Counted from the stretch's first letter, positions 46,771 through 56,201 are shown. The stretch is 64,000 bases of DNA from Abditibacteriota bacterium (GCA_017552965.1 JAFZNQ010000039.1:1-64000); one strand, 5' to 3'. Numbers and translations: made by a program. The notes: generated by a model from the sequence alone, not told the origin.

Positions 46771-48798
46771 CTAAAATATCACGTACACGGGACTGGTGGT
46801 GACCTGCAGCGTCAGCTTGCCGCCCACGGGCAGCTTCGTGGTCTCCCCTCCCATAATGTCTATGATCTTCACGGGCCTGTCGGCGGCCAGCTCTATGGAG
46901 CCGTAGGAATCCTTGTTCCAGCACACCAGTCCCTTTTTGCCGAAGCGGGTGACAAAGCCGTACGCATAGCAGGGAGCGTATTCGGTCCGGCGGCCCGTCC
47001 AGCGGCAGTTGTCGCAGATGTTGATCAGATTGGCGTAGGCCACTCCCGAGGGCTTCGGATCCAGATTTTCGAACACCAGGCCGAAGTTGTGCTCCTGATT
47101 GAAGGGGGAGGTGCCGTCGTTGTGCAGATCGTAATAAAAGATCCGGTCCACTCCCTCGTTCAGGTGCAGCACGCACATGCGCACCAGCCAGTCCGCCTGA
47201 GTGTTCAGGTCGCAGGGGGCGTACCAGTGGTTGGTGTCGGGGCCCTCCCGGAAGGAGGAAAAGCCCACCTCGCCGATGTTCAGCTTCCACCGGGCGCCCT
47301 TTTCCTTCATCTTCTTCTTCAGGGCGTCGTAGCCCAGCAGAGTGCTCTGGTCCTCTGGGAGAGGCACGTCCCTGCGGAGGTTGTAGGCGTGGGGGGACAG
47401 GTAGTCCGGCTCGTTGACGATCCCCCGTTCCAGATACAGGTCAGCCCAGTTGAGACCGTCCAGATCCTCCCAGACTATGAGAGCGTCCTTCTGGTGGTCC
47501 CTGATGACCTTGGACACCTGCTTGGCCCACTGCCAGTACACCTCAAACCAGGGGCCTCCGTCCCAGCTGCCTCCCAGCCTCCGGGACCAGCCGAAATTGT
47601 GGGGCTCGTTGACTATGTCGTAGAGCCGGGTCATATAGCCGTACTTGTCGGCGTATTCGCCGTAGTTCTGTATATATGGGGTGAAGTCCCATTCGCTGTC
47701 CGGGGCCTTGCCGGCCTTTACTTCCTTTTCGGCGTAGGCCAGAGAGTCCTCGCACATGGCTCCTGTGAAGCAGGGCATGTATCTCAGACCGTATTCCTCA
47801 GCCGCCAGATGGGCCCTGTCCTCCAGAGTGGCCTCGCCGTCCCGGAGCCAGGTGATGCCCAGACGGCTGATGACCTCCCCCTGAGACAGGGGCCAGCCCT
47901 GATTGAAGTGTCCGTTGACTCCGAAATAGGAGCTGTCCTTGTCTATCCCCCGGGGCCGGTTCACTATGGCGTAGGTGCAAAAGCCCTCCTTGGTGAGGCC
48001 GGCGGTGGTGACTCGGTAATTCACGAAATATATGCCCGGCTTCTTCTCGGCTCTGAGGGGCGCGGAGGCGGCGCTGCCCGAAAAGCTGCAGCTCACGGGC
48101 TCACCCAGCTGCTTGCCCCGGGCGTCGGCGACCGTGTATTCGCATCTTCCCTCTGCAAAGCCCGAGGAGACCAGGGAGAGAGCCGGCTTTTCGTCGGCGT
48201 AATATATGTTCAGGGCCCCGGGCCCTTTGACTGACAGGGTGATCTCTTTCAGCATATTGTCCGCGAGCTCCTTTTTCAGGCGGTCCGGGTCGGACACGTC
48301 CGCGTATATTTCATAGATTTTTATGGAGGCGCGGTCTGCGTCTCCCTGCTTTTCCACTCCCAGCAGGAGCTGGGCCGGCAGGTCTATCCTGCGGTTTTTG
48401 TCTTCGGGAAAGGAAAAGCCCTTTTCCAGGTCTTCGGCGGTGACCGAGTATTCCCGCTTCGTTTCGTCCCGCGGGGTCAAAAGAGTCTGAAAGGTCTCGC
48501 CTTCGCTGTCTGTCAGCCGGACGAGGATGAGCCCCCGGGCTTCCGCCGTAAAGCGCAGAGAGGACAGGCTCAGCTTTTCGGGGAAGAACAGCTGCGCGTA
48601 GGCTCCGCCCTCCGACAGGTCGCACTCTATCACGGCGGCGCCGCCTTCGGTCCGGCACTCGTATTTGCCTCCCGGGACTTCGTTGCCCGGGCGCAGGATG
48701 AGCTTTTGGTCATAGGAAAAGTCTCTCAGACACACTTCCTCCGCTCCCAGAGGCCCCAGGACCGCCAGGAGGAGCAGTATCGGCAGTAACAGTTTCAT
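46771..48798 (-). CDS. Secreted clan GH-A glycoside hydrolase-like protein
   Basis: 675 residues, ATG 48798 inside an ATGA overlap with the ABC ATPase gene. Signal peptide KLLLPILLLLAVLGPLGAEE. Residues 20-330 are beta-rich and may bind carbohydrate. The catalytic barrel follows: YFGVNGHFNQGW, GITWLRDGEATLED, a DIVNEPHNFGW strand whose Asn-Glu would be the acid/base of clan GH-A, and LNIGEVGFSSFREG with a likely nucleophile Glu. The layout is like GH39/GH5-type enzymes; I cannot fix the family. Its place behind a polysaccharide exporter suggests trimming or turnover of the exported glycan. Confidence 0.78.
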   Translation of the reverse strand: MKLLLPILLLLAVLGPLGAEEVCLRDFSYDQKLILRPGNEVPGGKYECRTEGGAAVIECDLSEGGAYAQLFFPEKLSLSSLRFTAEARGLILVRLTDSEGETFQTLLTPRDETKREYSVTAEDLEKGFSFPEDKNRRIDLPAQLLLGVEKQGDADRASIKIYEIYADVSDPDRLKKELADNMLKEITLSVKGPGALNIYYADEKPALSLVSSGFAEGRCEYTVADARGKQLGEPVSCSFSGSAASAPLRAEKKPGIYFVNYRVTTAGLTKEGFCTYAIVNRPRGIDKDSSYFGVNGHFNQGWPLSQGEVISRLGITWLRDGEATLEDRAHLAAEEYGLRYMPCFTGAMCEDSLAYAEKEVKAGKAPDSEWDFTPYIQNYGEYADKYGYMTRLYDIVNEPHNFGWSRRLGGSWDGGPWFEVYWQWAKQVSKVIRDHQKDALIVWEDLDGLNWADLYLERGIVNEPDYLSPHAYNLRRDVPLPEDQSTLLGYDALKKKMKEKGARWKLNIGEVGFSSFREGPDTNHWYAPCDLNTQADWLVRMCVLHLNEGVDRIFYYDLHNDGTSPFNQEHNFGLVFENLDPKPSGVAYANLINICDNCRWTGRRTEYAPCYAYGFVTRFGKKGLVCWNKDSYGSIELAADRPVKIIDIMGGETTKLPVGGKLTLQVTTSPVYVIF

Positions 48799-49571
48799 AA
48801 ATGAGTCTCCCTTATTCTGAATTCCGGCAGGTTGTCCGCGGATGCGTCCAGCTCCCGCAGGTATTGTTTGACGACTTCGCCGCTGGGGCCGTCCATATAC
48901 ACCCGGCCCTCCTTTATCCACACGGTCCTGTCGGCAAAGCCCGTGGCTGCGTGCATGTCATGGGTGACGAACACGATGGTCTTGCGGCCTTCTTCCCTGA
49001 TGCGGGCCATGCGGGCGTAGCATTTTTCCTGAAAGGCCGCGTCGCCCACCGCCAGCACCTCGTCTATGAGCAGGATGTCCGGGTCCGTCTCCGTGGCTAT
49101 GGCGAAGCCCAGCCGCATGAGCATGCCGGCGGAGTAGGTGCGTATGGGCTGGTCGATGTAGCTCCCCAGGTCGCAGAAGGAAATGATGCTGTCGATGCGG
49201 GCTTCGATCTCGGCCTTGCTCATGCCCAGCACCGCCCCGTTGAAATAGATGTTTTCCATGCCCGTCAGGTCCGGGTGAAAGCCGCTGCCCAGGTCCAGCA
49301 TGGTGTAGAGCCGCCCCTCTGTCCGGACCTGGCCGGAGGTGGGCTTGTACACCCCGCAGATGATGCGCAGCAGGGTGCTCTTGCCGGAGCCGTTGGTGCC
49401 CACTATGGACACTGCCTCGCCCTTGCCGATGGTGATGCTCACGTCCCGCAGGGCTTCCTTATATTGCTTCTTGTATCTGCCCAGGGTGAGGATGAGCTTT
49501 TTGATGGTGGGAGCCGTGCCCTGGAGCACGAAGCTCTTTGACACCCGGTCTATGACTATGGCTTCGTTCAT
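48795..49571 (-). CDS. ABC transporter ATPase of polysaccharide export type (Wzt/TagH-like)
   Basis: 258 residues; its ATG shares one base with the permease stop (TAATG). Walker A GTNGSGKSTLL, a signature YSAGMLMRLGFA (variant of LSGGQ typical for Wzt/TagH), Walker B ILLIDEVLAVGD, and a VTHDMHAA H-loop. It lacks the C-terminal carbohydrate-binding domain of O-antigen Wzt proteins, so export is probably not controlled by a capped chain end. With the permease it forms an exporter for a surface polysaccharide or teichoic-type polymer. Confidence 0.92.
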   Translation of the reverse strand: MNEAIVIDRVSKSFVLQGTAPTIKKLILTLGRYKKQYKEALRDVSITIGKGEAVSIVGTNGSGKSTLLRIICGVYKPTSGQVRTEGRLYTMLDLGSGFHPDLTGMENIYFNGAVLGMSKAEIEARIDSIISFCDLGSYIDQPIRTYSAGMLMRLGFAIATETDPDILLIDEVLAVGDAAFQEKCYARMARIREEGRKTIVFVTHDMHAATGFADRTVWIKEGRVYMDGPSGEVVKQYLRELDASADNLPEFRIRETHL

Positions 49572-50422
49572 TACAGCTTCTCCGCAAACAGGTGTTTTCG
49601 CCGGTTGAAGAAGGACATGCCCGCCAGCAATACGGCGACGCAGATGACGGCGCACACGGCAAACATGCCCCAGTCCATGGGCAGGCTGGCCACCGTGTTG
49701 CCCGCCACCCGGCCCTCAAAGGGGGGCATGAGCAGCTTTTTGTAGGCGTCCATCAGGGTGTTGAAGGGGGACAGCATATACAGCTTGAACAGCAGGTCCC
49801 GGTGGGCCTCCGGCAGCTTGGTATATACCAGCTCCACGGGATACATGACGGGAGTGAGATAAAAGCCTATGTTGAGCAGGGCGTTCAGGATGAACTTGGT
49901 GTCATCGTAGAAGGCGTTGATGGCGCAGATCACAAAAGCGATGCCCATGATGAGGCAGGTCTGCAGCAGGACGAGGACCGGCAGCCACAAAAAGCTGAGC
50001 CTCAGGGCAGAGCCGTGGAGAAACAGCCAGAATACCAGCAGATACACCACCAGTATGCAGAGAGCCAGCAAAAAGTGTATCAGGTTGGAGAGCACGTTGG
50101 AGATGGGCAGCACCTCCCGGGGAAAGGGCACCTTTTTGATCAGGTCCCGGTGGTGCAGCAGCACCTCGGAGGAGTCCGCCAAGCCGTTGAGGACGTACTG
50201 CCAGGGCAAAAAGGCCGCCAGCAGGTAGGCCGAGTAGTTGGGGATGTCCACCCGCATGATATACTTGACCACCACCGTGATGGTGGCCACCTGGATGAGG
50301 GGGTTCGCCAGAGACCAGAAAAAGCCCAATACGGAATTCTTGTATCTGACCTTGATGTCCCTCAGCACAAGCTGGTAGATGAGGTATCTGTACGCGATGA
50401 TGCTCTTGAAATCTATGTTCAC
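49571..50422 (-). CDS. ABC-2 type polysaccharide export permease (Wzm/TagG-like)
   Basis: 283 residues. GTG 50422 is chosen: AGGA precedes it and the family N-terminus (YRYLIYQLVLRDIKVRYKNS) then starts near residue 11; further upstream codons are poor. About six membrane helices with the typical VLGFFWSLANPLIQV, HFLLALCILVVYLLVFW and FYLTPVMYPVELVY segments. It would move lipid-linked glycan across the inner membrane. It is the first gene of a four-gene coupled operon (permease, ATPase, glycosidase, peptidase). No glycosyltransferases are adjacent. Confidence 0.92.
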   Translation of the reverse strand: MNIDFKSIIAYRYLIYQLVLRDIKVRYKNSVLGFFWSLANPLIQVATITVVVKYIMRVDIPNYSAYLLAAFLPWQYVLNGLADSSEVLLHHRDLIKKVPFPREVLPISNVLSNLIHFLLALCILVVYLLVFWLFLHGSALRLSFLWLPVLVLLQTCLIMGIAFVICAINAFYDDTKFILNALLNIGFYLTPVMYPVELVYTKLPEAHRDLLFKLYMLSPFNTLMDAYKKLLMPPFEGRVAGNTVASLPMDWGMFAVCAVICVAVLLAGMSFFNRRKHLFAEKL

Positions 50423-50522
50423 TGCTCGTTCCTGTCTGTTCTTATTTTCATTATATTTACTTTGGACCGGTTTGTCAAGGCGCCCGGTTTGACCGCCGGG
50501 AAAAATATTTTGGATGAGAGGC

Positions 50523-50551
50523 TTGCATTTTGCCGGCGTTTCGTGTATAAT
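50523..50551 (+). promoter_or_regulatory. Promoter of the tRNA-Glu/tRNA-Met pair
   Basis: TTGCAT (50523-50528), 17 bp, TATAAT (50546-50551), 10 bp before the tRNA. Confidence 0.75.
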
Positions 50552-50561
50552 TAGTTTGTAT

Positions 50562-50636
50562 GGCCCTATAGTGCAGCGGTTAACACACATCCCTTTCACG
50601 GATGAGGCAGGAGTTCGATTCTCCTTGGGGCTGCCA
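50562..50636 (+). tRNA. tRNA-Glu (TTC)
   Basis: 75 nt including an encoded CCA. The anticodon stem CATCC/GGATG encloses CTTTCAC, anticodon TTC. T-arm GGAGTTCGATTCTCC. The acceptor has two wobble pairs (positions 1 and 6). Confidence 0.92.
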
Positions 50637-50639
50637 CAA

Positions 50640-50713
50640 GGCGAGATACCTCAGCTGGTCAGAGGACCCGGCTCATACCCGGGGCGTCGTCAGTTCGATC
50701 CTGACTCTCGCTA
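50640..50713 (+). tRNA. tRNA-Met (CAT)
   Basis: 74 nt, CCA not encoded. The anticodon stem CCCGG/CCGGG encloses CTCATAC. The acceptor GGCGAGA pairs with TCTCGCT (first pair G-T), so it is not an initiator; elongator Met is likely, while a lysidine-modified Ile tRNA cannot be excluded. Confidence 0.88.
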
Positions 50714-50718
50714 CTTTC

Positions 50719-50746
50719 GGAACACTCGGGGAGTGTTCCTTTTTTT
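50719..50746 (+). terminator. Terminator of the tRNA pair
   Basis: 9-bp perfect stem (GGAACACTC/GAGTGTTCC), GGG loop, seven T. Confidence 0.88.
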
Positions 50747-50811
50747 GTCACGGCCTGCCGGGCCCGTCCCCCGGAGGCCCCAAGACCATATCATAGAGCG
50801 GGTGAGAGGGT

Positions 50812-51762
50812 ATGTCCGGTGAACTGACAGGCTATTTGCTGGCCGTAGCGTCCATGTGCATATACGGAGTGTATATGTCGCCCAAAAAGCTGTCCGGGCT
50901 GGAGGACAGCCGCTTTACCTTCTGGATGGCCTGCGGCATCATCGCGTCCGCCTCGGTCCTCTTTGTTCTGTGCCCCCGGGGCGCCGTGACGCCGGCCATG
51001 GCAGGCATGTCGGTGGCCGCCGGGCTGGTGTGGGCCACGGGCAACTTTGCCTATACTCTCAGCATCTCCCGCATAGAGCTCACCCGTTCCACTCCCATCA
51101 AAAACCTGTCCGCCCTGCTGGGGCTGCTGTTCGGCATGGCCTTTCTGTCGGAGGGGGACGGCCGGAGCGTCTTCAAAATATGCTGCATCTGCCTGTCGGG
51201 GGCGCTCATAGTGGCGGGAGCCTGGCTCCTGTCCCGGGTGGGAGTGTCCTCCGGCCCCAAAAAGCTCCCTCTCCGGGACTATGTCACCGGCTGCGCCCTG
51301 GCTCTCTGGGCTGCCGTGGCCTTCAGCATATACACGGTGCCCATGAAGCTGGCCTTCCGGGCAGGCATGTCTCCCTCGGACTATCTGTTTTTTATGTCCG
51401 TGGGCATCTTTTGCGGCATGACCCTGCTGGCCCTCTGGGCCGGCTGGCGGCCCCATATAGCCGTGTTTACCGAGCACACCTTTTCCGCGGGAGGCCCGAA
51501 AAGGGGAGACGGCTTTTTCAGGAGCAGGCTCATGGCAGCGGCCAGCGGACTGGGGCTGACTCTGGGGCAGCTGATGGCAAACTACGCCGTGGGGCTGGCG
51601 GGAGTGGCGGTGGTCTGGCCCATCACCAAGAACTCGGTGGCTGCTGTGATGTTCAGCGTATTTGTGCTGAAGGACGTGGACCGCAGCTCCTCCGGCGGCT
51701 TTTTGTGGTGGGGGATGGCCCTGTGTCTGGCCGGTATCATAATAATGGGAATGGGTGTCTGA
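50812..51762 (+). CDS. DMT-superfamily transporter (EamA or glucose/ribose-uptake type)
   Basis: 316 residues, ATG 50812. About ten membrane helices in two five-helix halves. The first half starts GYLLAVASMCIYGVYMSPKK and includes GLVWATGNFAYTLSISRIEL, which recalls GRP/RhaT-like sugar carriers; the second half ends WPITKNSVAAVMFSVFVL and ALCLAGIIIMGMGV. Proteins of this type import sugars such as glucose, ribose or rhamnose, or export metabolites. Given the GH78 genes in the window, a rhamnose or sugar role is possible but not shown. It starts a plus-strand run with RluD and helicase. Confidence 0.78.
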   Translation: MSGELTGYLLAVASMCIYGVYMSPKKLSGLEDSRFTFWMACGIIASASVLFVLCPRGAVTPAMAGMSVAAGLVWATGNFAYTLSISRIELTRSTPIKNLSALLGLLFGMAFLSEGDGRSVFKICCICLSGALIVAGAWLLSRVGVSSGPKKLPLRDYVTGCALALWAAVAFSIYTVPMKLAFRAGMSPSDYLFFMSVGIFCGMTLLALWAGWRPHIAVFTEHTFSAGGPKRGDGFFRSRLMAAASGLGLTLGQLMANYAVGLAGVAVVWPITKNSVAAVMFSVFVLKDVDRSSSGGFLWWGMALCLAGIIIMGMGV

Positions 51763-51764
51763 AC

Positions 51765-52754
51765 ATGGAAAAAGAACGGCTCGTATATGAGGGCGAGAGA
51801 GGCCTGAGGGCGGACGTATATCTGGCTCAGGCTTTTCCCGGCTATTCCAGAAGCCGGATGCAAAAGCTGATCCGGAGCGGCAGGATACTGGTGAACGGAC
51901 AGCCGGTCCGGGCCGGCGCCCGGCTGGAGCCGGGAGACGTGATAGAGGCGGAATTTGAGCTGCCCGCCGATACGTCGGTCAAGGCCGTGAGCATGCCTCT
52001 GGACATAGTGTATGAGGACGAGGATCTCATAGTGATCAACAAGCCCTCGGGGCTGACGGTGCACCCCGCCGCCGGCCACCGGGACGACACTCTGGTCAAC
52101 GGCCTGCTGGCCTACACCGGGGATATCGCCGGCATAGGCGACGAGGAAAGGCCCGGCATAGTCCACCGGCTGGACAAGGATACCTCCGGGCTCATGTGCG
52201 TGGCCCGGAGCCCTGTGGCCTATCAGTCTCTCCAGCAGCAGATACAGACCAGAAGGATGCACCGCCGGTATCTGGCCATAGTCCTGGGGGACCCGGACTT
52301 CGAAGAGGCGGTCATAGACGCTCCCATAGGCAGGAGCCCCGCCGACAGACAAAAGCAGGCTGTGATCACAGACACGGACAAATATACCGCCAGGGAAGCC
52401 CTGACCCGGGTGACCGTCAGGGAGCGCTTTGGCAGCTTTTCTCTGGTGGAGTGCGCGCTGGACACGGGCCGGACCCATCAGATACGGGTGCATATGGCCT
52501 ACATCAGGCATCCGGTCCTGGGGGACCCCCTCTACGGGGGAGTGAAAAAACACGTTCCTTTTCGGGCCACCAAGCAGCAGGAGCAGACCTACGCCGCTCT
52601 GTGCTCCTCCCTCAGGGGACAGCTGCTCCACGCATACAGCCTCAGCCTGCTGCATCCGGTCACGGGTGAAGAGCTGACCTTTGAAGCGCCCCTCCCCGAG
52701 GAATTCCGGGCCATGCTGGATTTCCTGCGCAGGGAGCTGGGCTGCAGCCGCTGA
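51765..52754 (+). CDS. rluD: Pseudouridine synthase, RluD family
   Basis: 329 residues, ATG 51765, 2 bp after the transporter. N-terminal S4 RNA-binding domain (RSRMQKLIRSGRILVNGQPV), then the catalytic RsuA/RluA domain with the key aspartate in HRLDKDTSGLMCVA, preceded by INKPSGLTVHPAAGH and followed by ALDTGRTHQIRVHMAYI. The RluD group modifies helix 69 of 23S rRNA. Size and S4 presence favour RluD over RluA. Its stop overlaps the helicase ATG (TGATG). Confidence 0.92.
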   Translation: MEKERLVYEGERGLRADVYLAQAFPGYSRSRMQKLIRSGRILVNGQPVRAGARLEPGDVIEAEFELPADTSVKAVSMPLDIVYEDEDLIVINKPSGLTVHPAAGHRDDTLVNGLLAYTGDIAGIGDEERPGIVHRLDKDTSGLMCVARSPVAYQSLQQQIQTRRMHRRYLAIVLGDPDFEEAVIDAPIGRSPADRQKQAVITDTDKYTAREALTRVTVRERFGSFSLVECALDTGRTHQIRVHMAYIRHPVLGDPLYGGVKKHVPFRATKQQEQTYAALCSSLRGQLLHAYSLSLLHPVTGEELTFEAPLPEEFRAMLDFLRRELGCSR

Positions 52755-55030
52755 TGGACTACCGGGCTCTTCTGCGCCGGCTGGAGCACGACCGGCAGCT
52801 GGCCTGCGTCAACACCCGGGAAGCTCAGGCAGCCGTCTTTGCGGACCTGCCTCCCGGTCTGTCGCCCAGGGTGGCGGAGGACCTGAGGTGGAACTTCGGC
52901 ATCAAGAGACTGTTTTCCCACCAGAGGCAGGCCTGGGACCTGCTGCAGGAGGGCAGGGATATCATCATCACCACTCCCACCTCTTCCGGCAAGAGCCTGT
53001 GCTACAATCTGCCGGTGGCCCACGCCGTGTGCTCCGACGCCCCTGCCTCCGCTCTGTATATCTACCCCACCAAGGCTCTGGCCGCCGACCAGCTGAAAAA
53101 GCTCTCGGAATTCGAGTGTCTGAAGGGCAGGGTGTTCACCTATGACGGTGACACCCCCCGGGAGTCCCGGGAATACGTCAGAAAGCAGGCGAGCATAGTG
53201 CTTACCAATCCGGACATGCTCCATATGGGCATACTGCCCTATCACACGAACTGGTCCTCCTTTTTGCATCGCCTGAGATATATCGTCACCGACGAGGTGC
53301 ACACCTACACGGGCCTTTTTGCCTCCCACATGGCCTTTGTGCTCCGCCGGCTGCTGGCCCTGTGCTCCGAATACGGCTCCCGGCCCTCCCTCATATTTAC
53401 CTCCGGCACGGTGTCCGACCCCGCCGAGCTGGCGGAAAAGCTGTCCGGCAGGCCCTTCGTGACGGTGGACAGGTCCGGGGCTCCCTCCGGCAGCAGGACC
53501 ATAGCCTTCTGGAACCCGCCTGTGGCGGGAGCCGACGGGGAGCTGCGGCGCAGCGCCGCCGACGAGACCTCCCGGCTGATGACCGAAGCCCTGACAAGGG
53601 GCTGCAGGACCATTGCCTTCGGCAAATCCCGGCTGTCGGTGGAGCTGATGACCAGAAAGGTGAAGGAGGCGCTGAAGGACCGCGCCGGGGACCTGTCCGA
53701 CAAGGTGGTGTCCTACAGGGCGGGCTATACTCCCGAAAGACGGCGCCATCTGGAGCAGCTGATATTTTCCGGCAAGGTGCGGGGCATCCTGTCCACCAGC
53801 GCTCTGGAGCTGGGCATAGACATAGGCAGCCTGGACGTCTGCCTGTCCGCCGGCTATCCCCGCCGCCTGTCCGCCCTGTGGCAGCAGTTCGGCCGGGTGG
53901 GCAGAGGCGAAAACGACAGCCTGTGCGTCTTCGTGGCCCAGAACAGCCCCATCGACCAATACTACATGCAGAACCCCGGAGAGTTCTTTGACGGCAAGGT
54001 GGAGGCCTGCGTGGTGGACCTCTGCAACCCCTACGTGGTCACGGACCAGCTGGCCTGCTCCCTGAGAGAGCTGCCCCGGACCGCCCGGGAGATATTCGAA
54101 ATGTTCGGGGAGACCGGGCTGGAGATGCTCTCCGGGCTGTACGAAGAGGGGCTGGCGGGATATATGGGAGGCCGGTTCGTCTGGCTGGGGACCCGGGAGC
54201 CCTCCGGCGAGGTGAATATCCGGGGCGCTCTGGGAGAGCCCTGCAGCATCATGTCCATGGAGGAGACGGGAGTCCGGCTCCTGGGGACCTGCGACGCCGC
54301 CAGGACCCTGTGGACCCTGTACGAGGGCGCCGTGTATATCCACGAGGGAGACAGCTATATAGTCCGCCGGCTGGACCGGGAGGAAAACTGCGCCTGGGTG
54401 GAGCCCACCCGGGTGAACTACTACACGGTCACCAACGAGAGCTACTCGGTCAGCGAAAAAAGGGCCCTGGCCCGGGGGCAGACCCGCTGCGGCTTTATCC
54501 GCTACGGCTATTCCTCCGTGACCGTGTCCGTGCCCTCCTACACCAAAAAGGCCCTGCAGGGCGGCAGGATACTGGGCAAGACCCCTCTGGACCTGCCGGA
54601 CACGGAGCTCTATACCCAGAGCGTGTGCTTTGACGTCCCCCGGGAGGCGGCGGACAGGCTGAAGGGCCGGGGCATGGACCCCGCCGGAGCCATACACGCT
54701 CTGGAGCACGCCCTTATAGCCGTGGCCCCCATACTGGTGAGCTGCGACAGGAACGATCTGGGAGGGGTGTCCTTCCTGACCCACCCGGCGTCCGAGGGGC
54801 GGCCCTGCATATTCATATACGACGGGGTCCAGGGAGGCTGCGGCATCTGCGGCAAGCTCTTTGCCGACTATGAGGCCTGGTTCGAAAAGGCATATCAGGC
54901 CGTCACCGCCTGTCCCTGCCGGGACGGCTGCCCCGCCTGCGTCCAGTCGCCCAAGTGCGGCAACAACAACTCGCCTCTGGACAAGCAGGGAGCGGTGTAT
55001 CTGCTGGAGGAGCTGCTGAAGGGCCGGTAG
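52754..55030 (+). CDS. DEAD/DEAH-box helicase with C-terminal zinc-binding DUF1998 region (MrfA/Hrq1-like)
   Basis: 758 residues, translationally coupled to rluD. Superfamily 2 motifs: SHQRQAWDLL (Q-like), TPTSSGKSLCY (motif I), YPTKALAADQLKKL (Ia), TDEVHTY (II, DEVH), FTSGTVSDP (III), TSALELGIDIGSLDVCLSAG (V) and QFGRVGRGENDSL (VI). The C-terminus has four clustered cysteines, CPCRDGCPACVQSPKCG, the metal-binding DUF1998 mark of MrfA-type DNA repair helicases. These translocate 3' to 5' and help remove mitomycin-type DNA damage. A partner MrfB nuclease is not seen next door. Confidence 0.92.
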   Translation: MDYRALLRRLEHDRQLACVNTREAQAAVFADLPPGLSPRVAEDLRWNFGIKRLFSHQRQAWDLLQEGRDIIITTPTSSGKSLCYNLPVAHAVCSDAPASALYIYPTKALAADQLKKLSEFECLKGRVFTYDGDTPRESREYVRKQASIVLTNPDMLHMGILPYHTNWSSFLHRLRYIVTDEVHTYTGLFASHMAFVLRRLLALCSEYGSRPSLIFTSGTVSDPAELAEKLSGRPFVTVDRSGAPSGSRTIAFWNPPVAGADGELRRSAADETSRLMTEALTRGCRTIAFGKSRLSVELMTRKVKEALKDRAGDLSDKVVSYRAGYTPERRRHLEQLIFSGKVRGILSTSALELGIDIGSLDVCLSAGYPRRLSALWQQFGRVGRGENDSLCVFVAQNSPIDQYYMQNPGEFFDGKVEACVVDLCNPYVVTDQLACSLRELPRTAREIFEMFGETGLEMLSGLYEEGLAGYMGGRFVWLGTREPSGEVNIRGALGEPCSIMSMEETGVRLLGTCDAARTLWTLYEGAVYIHEGDSYIVRRLDREENCAWVEPTRVNYYTVTNESYSVSEKRALARGQTRCGFIRYGYSSVTVSVPSYTKKALQGGRILGKTPLDLPDTELYTQSVCFDVPREAADRLKGRGMDPAGAIHALEHALIAVAPILVSCDRNDLGGVSFLTHPASEGRPCIFIYDGVQGGCGICGKLFADYEAWFEKAYQAVTACPCRDGCPACVQSPKCGNNNSPLDKQGAVYLLEELLKGR

Positions 55031-55037
55031 GCCGGGT

Positions 55038-55066
55038 TTTGCTTTTTGCCGTAATTATGGTATAAT
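55038..55066 (+). promoter_or_regulatory. Promoter of the SGNH hydrolase/putP operon
   Basis: TTTGCT (55038-55043, weak), 17 bp, TATAAT (55061-55066), 34 bp before the gene. Confidence 0.55.
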
Positions 55067-55100
55067 ATTAATTAGTGTTTTTAGATATTCCGGAGCGTTT

Positions 55101-56201
55101 ATGAGATATCTGACTCTGGCGCTGCTCCTGTGGCTTCTGGGGGCAGTCCCTTTGCTGGCGGCGGAATACAGATCCGAGACCCTGAAGGAGCAGGACATCA
55201 GGTGGTTCGACGCCGCCGGAGAGCCCTTCCGGGTGTACGGTCTGTTTGCGCCGGACAGGGAGCATCCCTGTTATTACAGAGTGCCCGGCCGGGTGGCAGA
55301 GACCGTGAGCCCTGTCTTTGCCATGCTTTCCCGGCATACGGCGGGAGGCAGAGTGCGCTTTGCCACCGACAGTCCCTACGTGGCCGTTCACGTGACGGAG
55401 GCAGACGGCATCCCCCGGACCAATCTGACTCTGACCTTCAGCAACGGGCTGGACCTCTACGTGGGGAAAAAGCAGAGATACGCGGGCACCTATATGCCGC
55501 CCGAGGTCTCCTACGAGGGCTTTGACGGCATATTGTATCCGGAAGGCGGCTTTCGCACCGTCACCCTGAATATGCCCCGATACGCGGGAGTAAAGGAGCT
55601 CTGGATAGGCCTGAAGGAGGGCTCCCGCCTGGAGAGGGCGGAGGACTACCGCATGGAGAAGCCCGTGGTGTTCTACGGCTCTTCCATCACCCAGGGCGAA
55701 TGCGCTTCCCGGCCCGGCAACACCTATGAGGATATCATTTCCAGAGAGCTGGACGTCAATTACGTCAATCTCGGCTTCAGCGGCAACGCTCTGGGAGAGC
55801 AGGCCGTCTGCGACTATATAGCCGGTCTGGATATGTCCTGCTTTGTCATGGACTACGACCACAACGCCCCGTCGGCAGAGCATCTGGACAAGACCCATTA
55901 CAATATGTACCGCACGGTGCGCCGCGCCCACAGAGACCTGCCCGTCATACTGGTCTCCCGGCCCAATCCGGTGCTCAACGAGGACCGCCGGCGCAGGCTG
56001 GACGTCATCAGGGCTACCTATGACAGAGCAAAAAGAGAAGGGGACAAACACGTGTATCTGGTCCCCGGAAACGAATTTATGAGAGGCTATTCCGCCGACG
56101 CCTGGACCGTGGACGACACCCATCCCAACGATTTTGGGATGGTGCTCATGGCAAAACGGCTCCAAACAGTGCTGAAGCCTCTATTGAAAGGAGACAAATA
56201 A
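55101..56201 (+). CDS. Secreted SGNH-hydrolase-fold esterase
   Basis: 366 residues, ATG 55101 after GGAG, signal peptide LTLALLLWLLGAVPLLAAE. The N-terminal half (25-185) is a beta domain (SDE-like SGNH_hydro N-terminal type). The C-terminal half has the SGNH blocks: block I VFYGSSITQGECASRPG (nucleophile Ser), block II NLGFSGNALGE, block III DYDHNAPS, block V DDTHPNDFG (Asp-x-x-His). Such two-domain proteins de-acetylate or de-esterify plant polysaccharides and glycans. Its last base pair region overlaps the putP start (TAATG), so the two are coupled. Confidence 0.85.
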   Translation: MRYLTLALLLWLLGAVPLLAAEYRSETLKEQDIRWFDAAGEPFRVYGLFAPDREHPCYYRVPGRVAETVSPVFAMLSRHTAGGRVRFATDSPYVAVHVTEADGIPRTNLTLTFSNGLDLYVGKKQRYAGTYMPPEVSYEGFDGILYPEGGFRTVTLNMPRYAGVKELWIGLKEGSRLERAEDYRMEKPVVFYGSSITQGECASRPGNTYEDIISRELDVNYVNLGFSGNALGEQAVCDYIAGLDMSCFVMDYDHNAPSAEHLDKTHYNMYRTVRRAHRDLPVILVSRPNPVLNEDRRRRLDVIRATYDRAKREGDKHVYLVPGNEFMRGYSADAWTVDDTHPNDFGMVLMAKRLQTVLKPLLKGDK

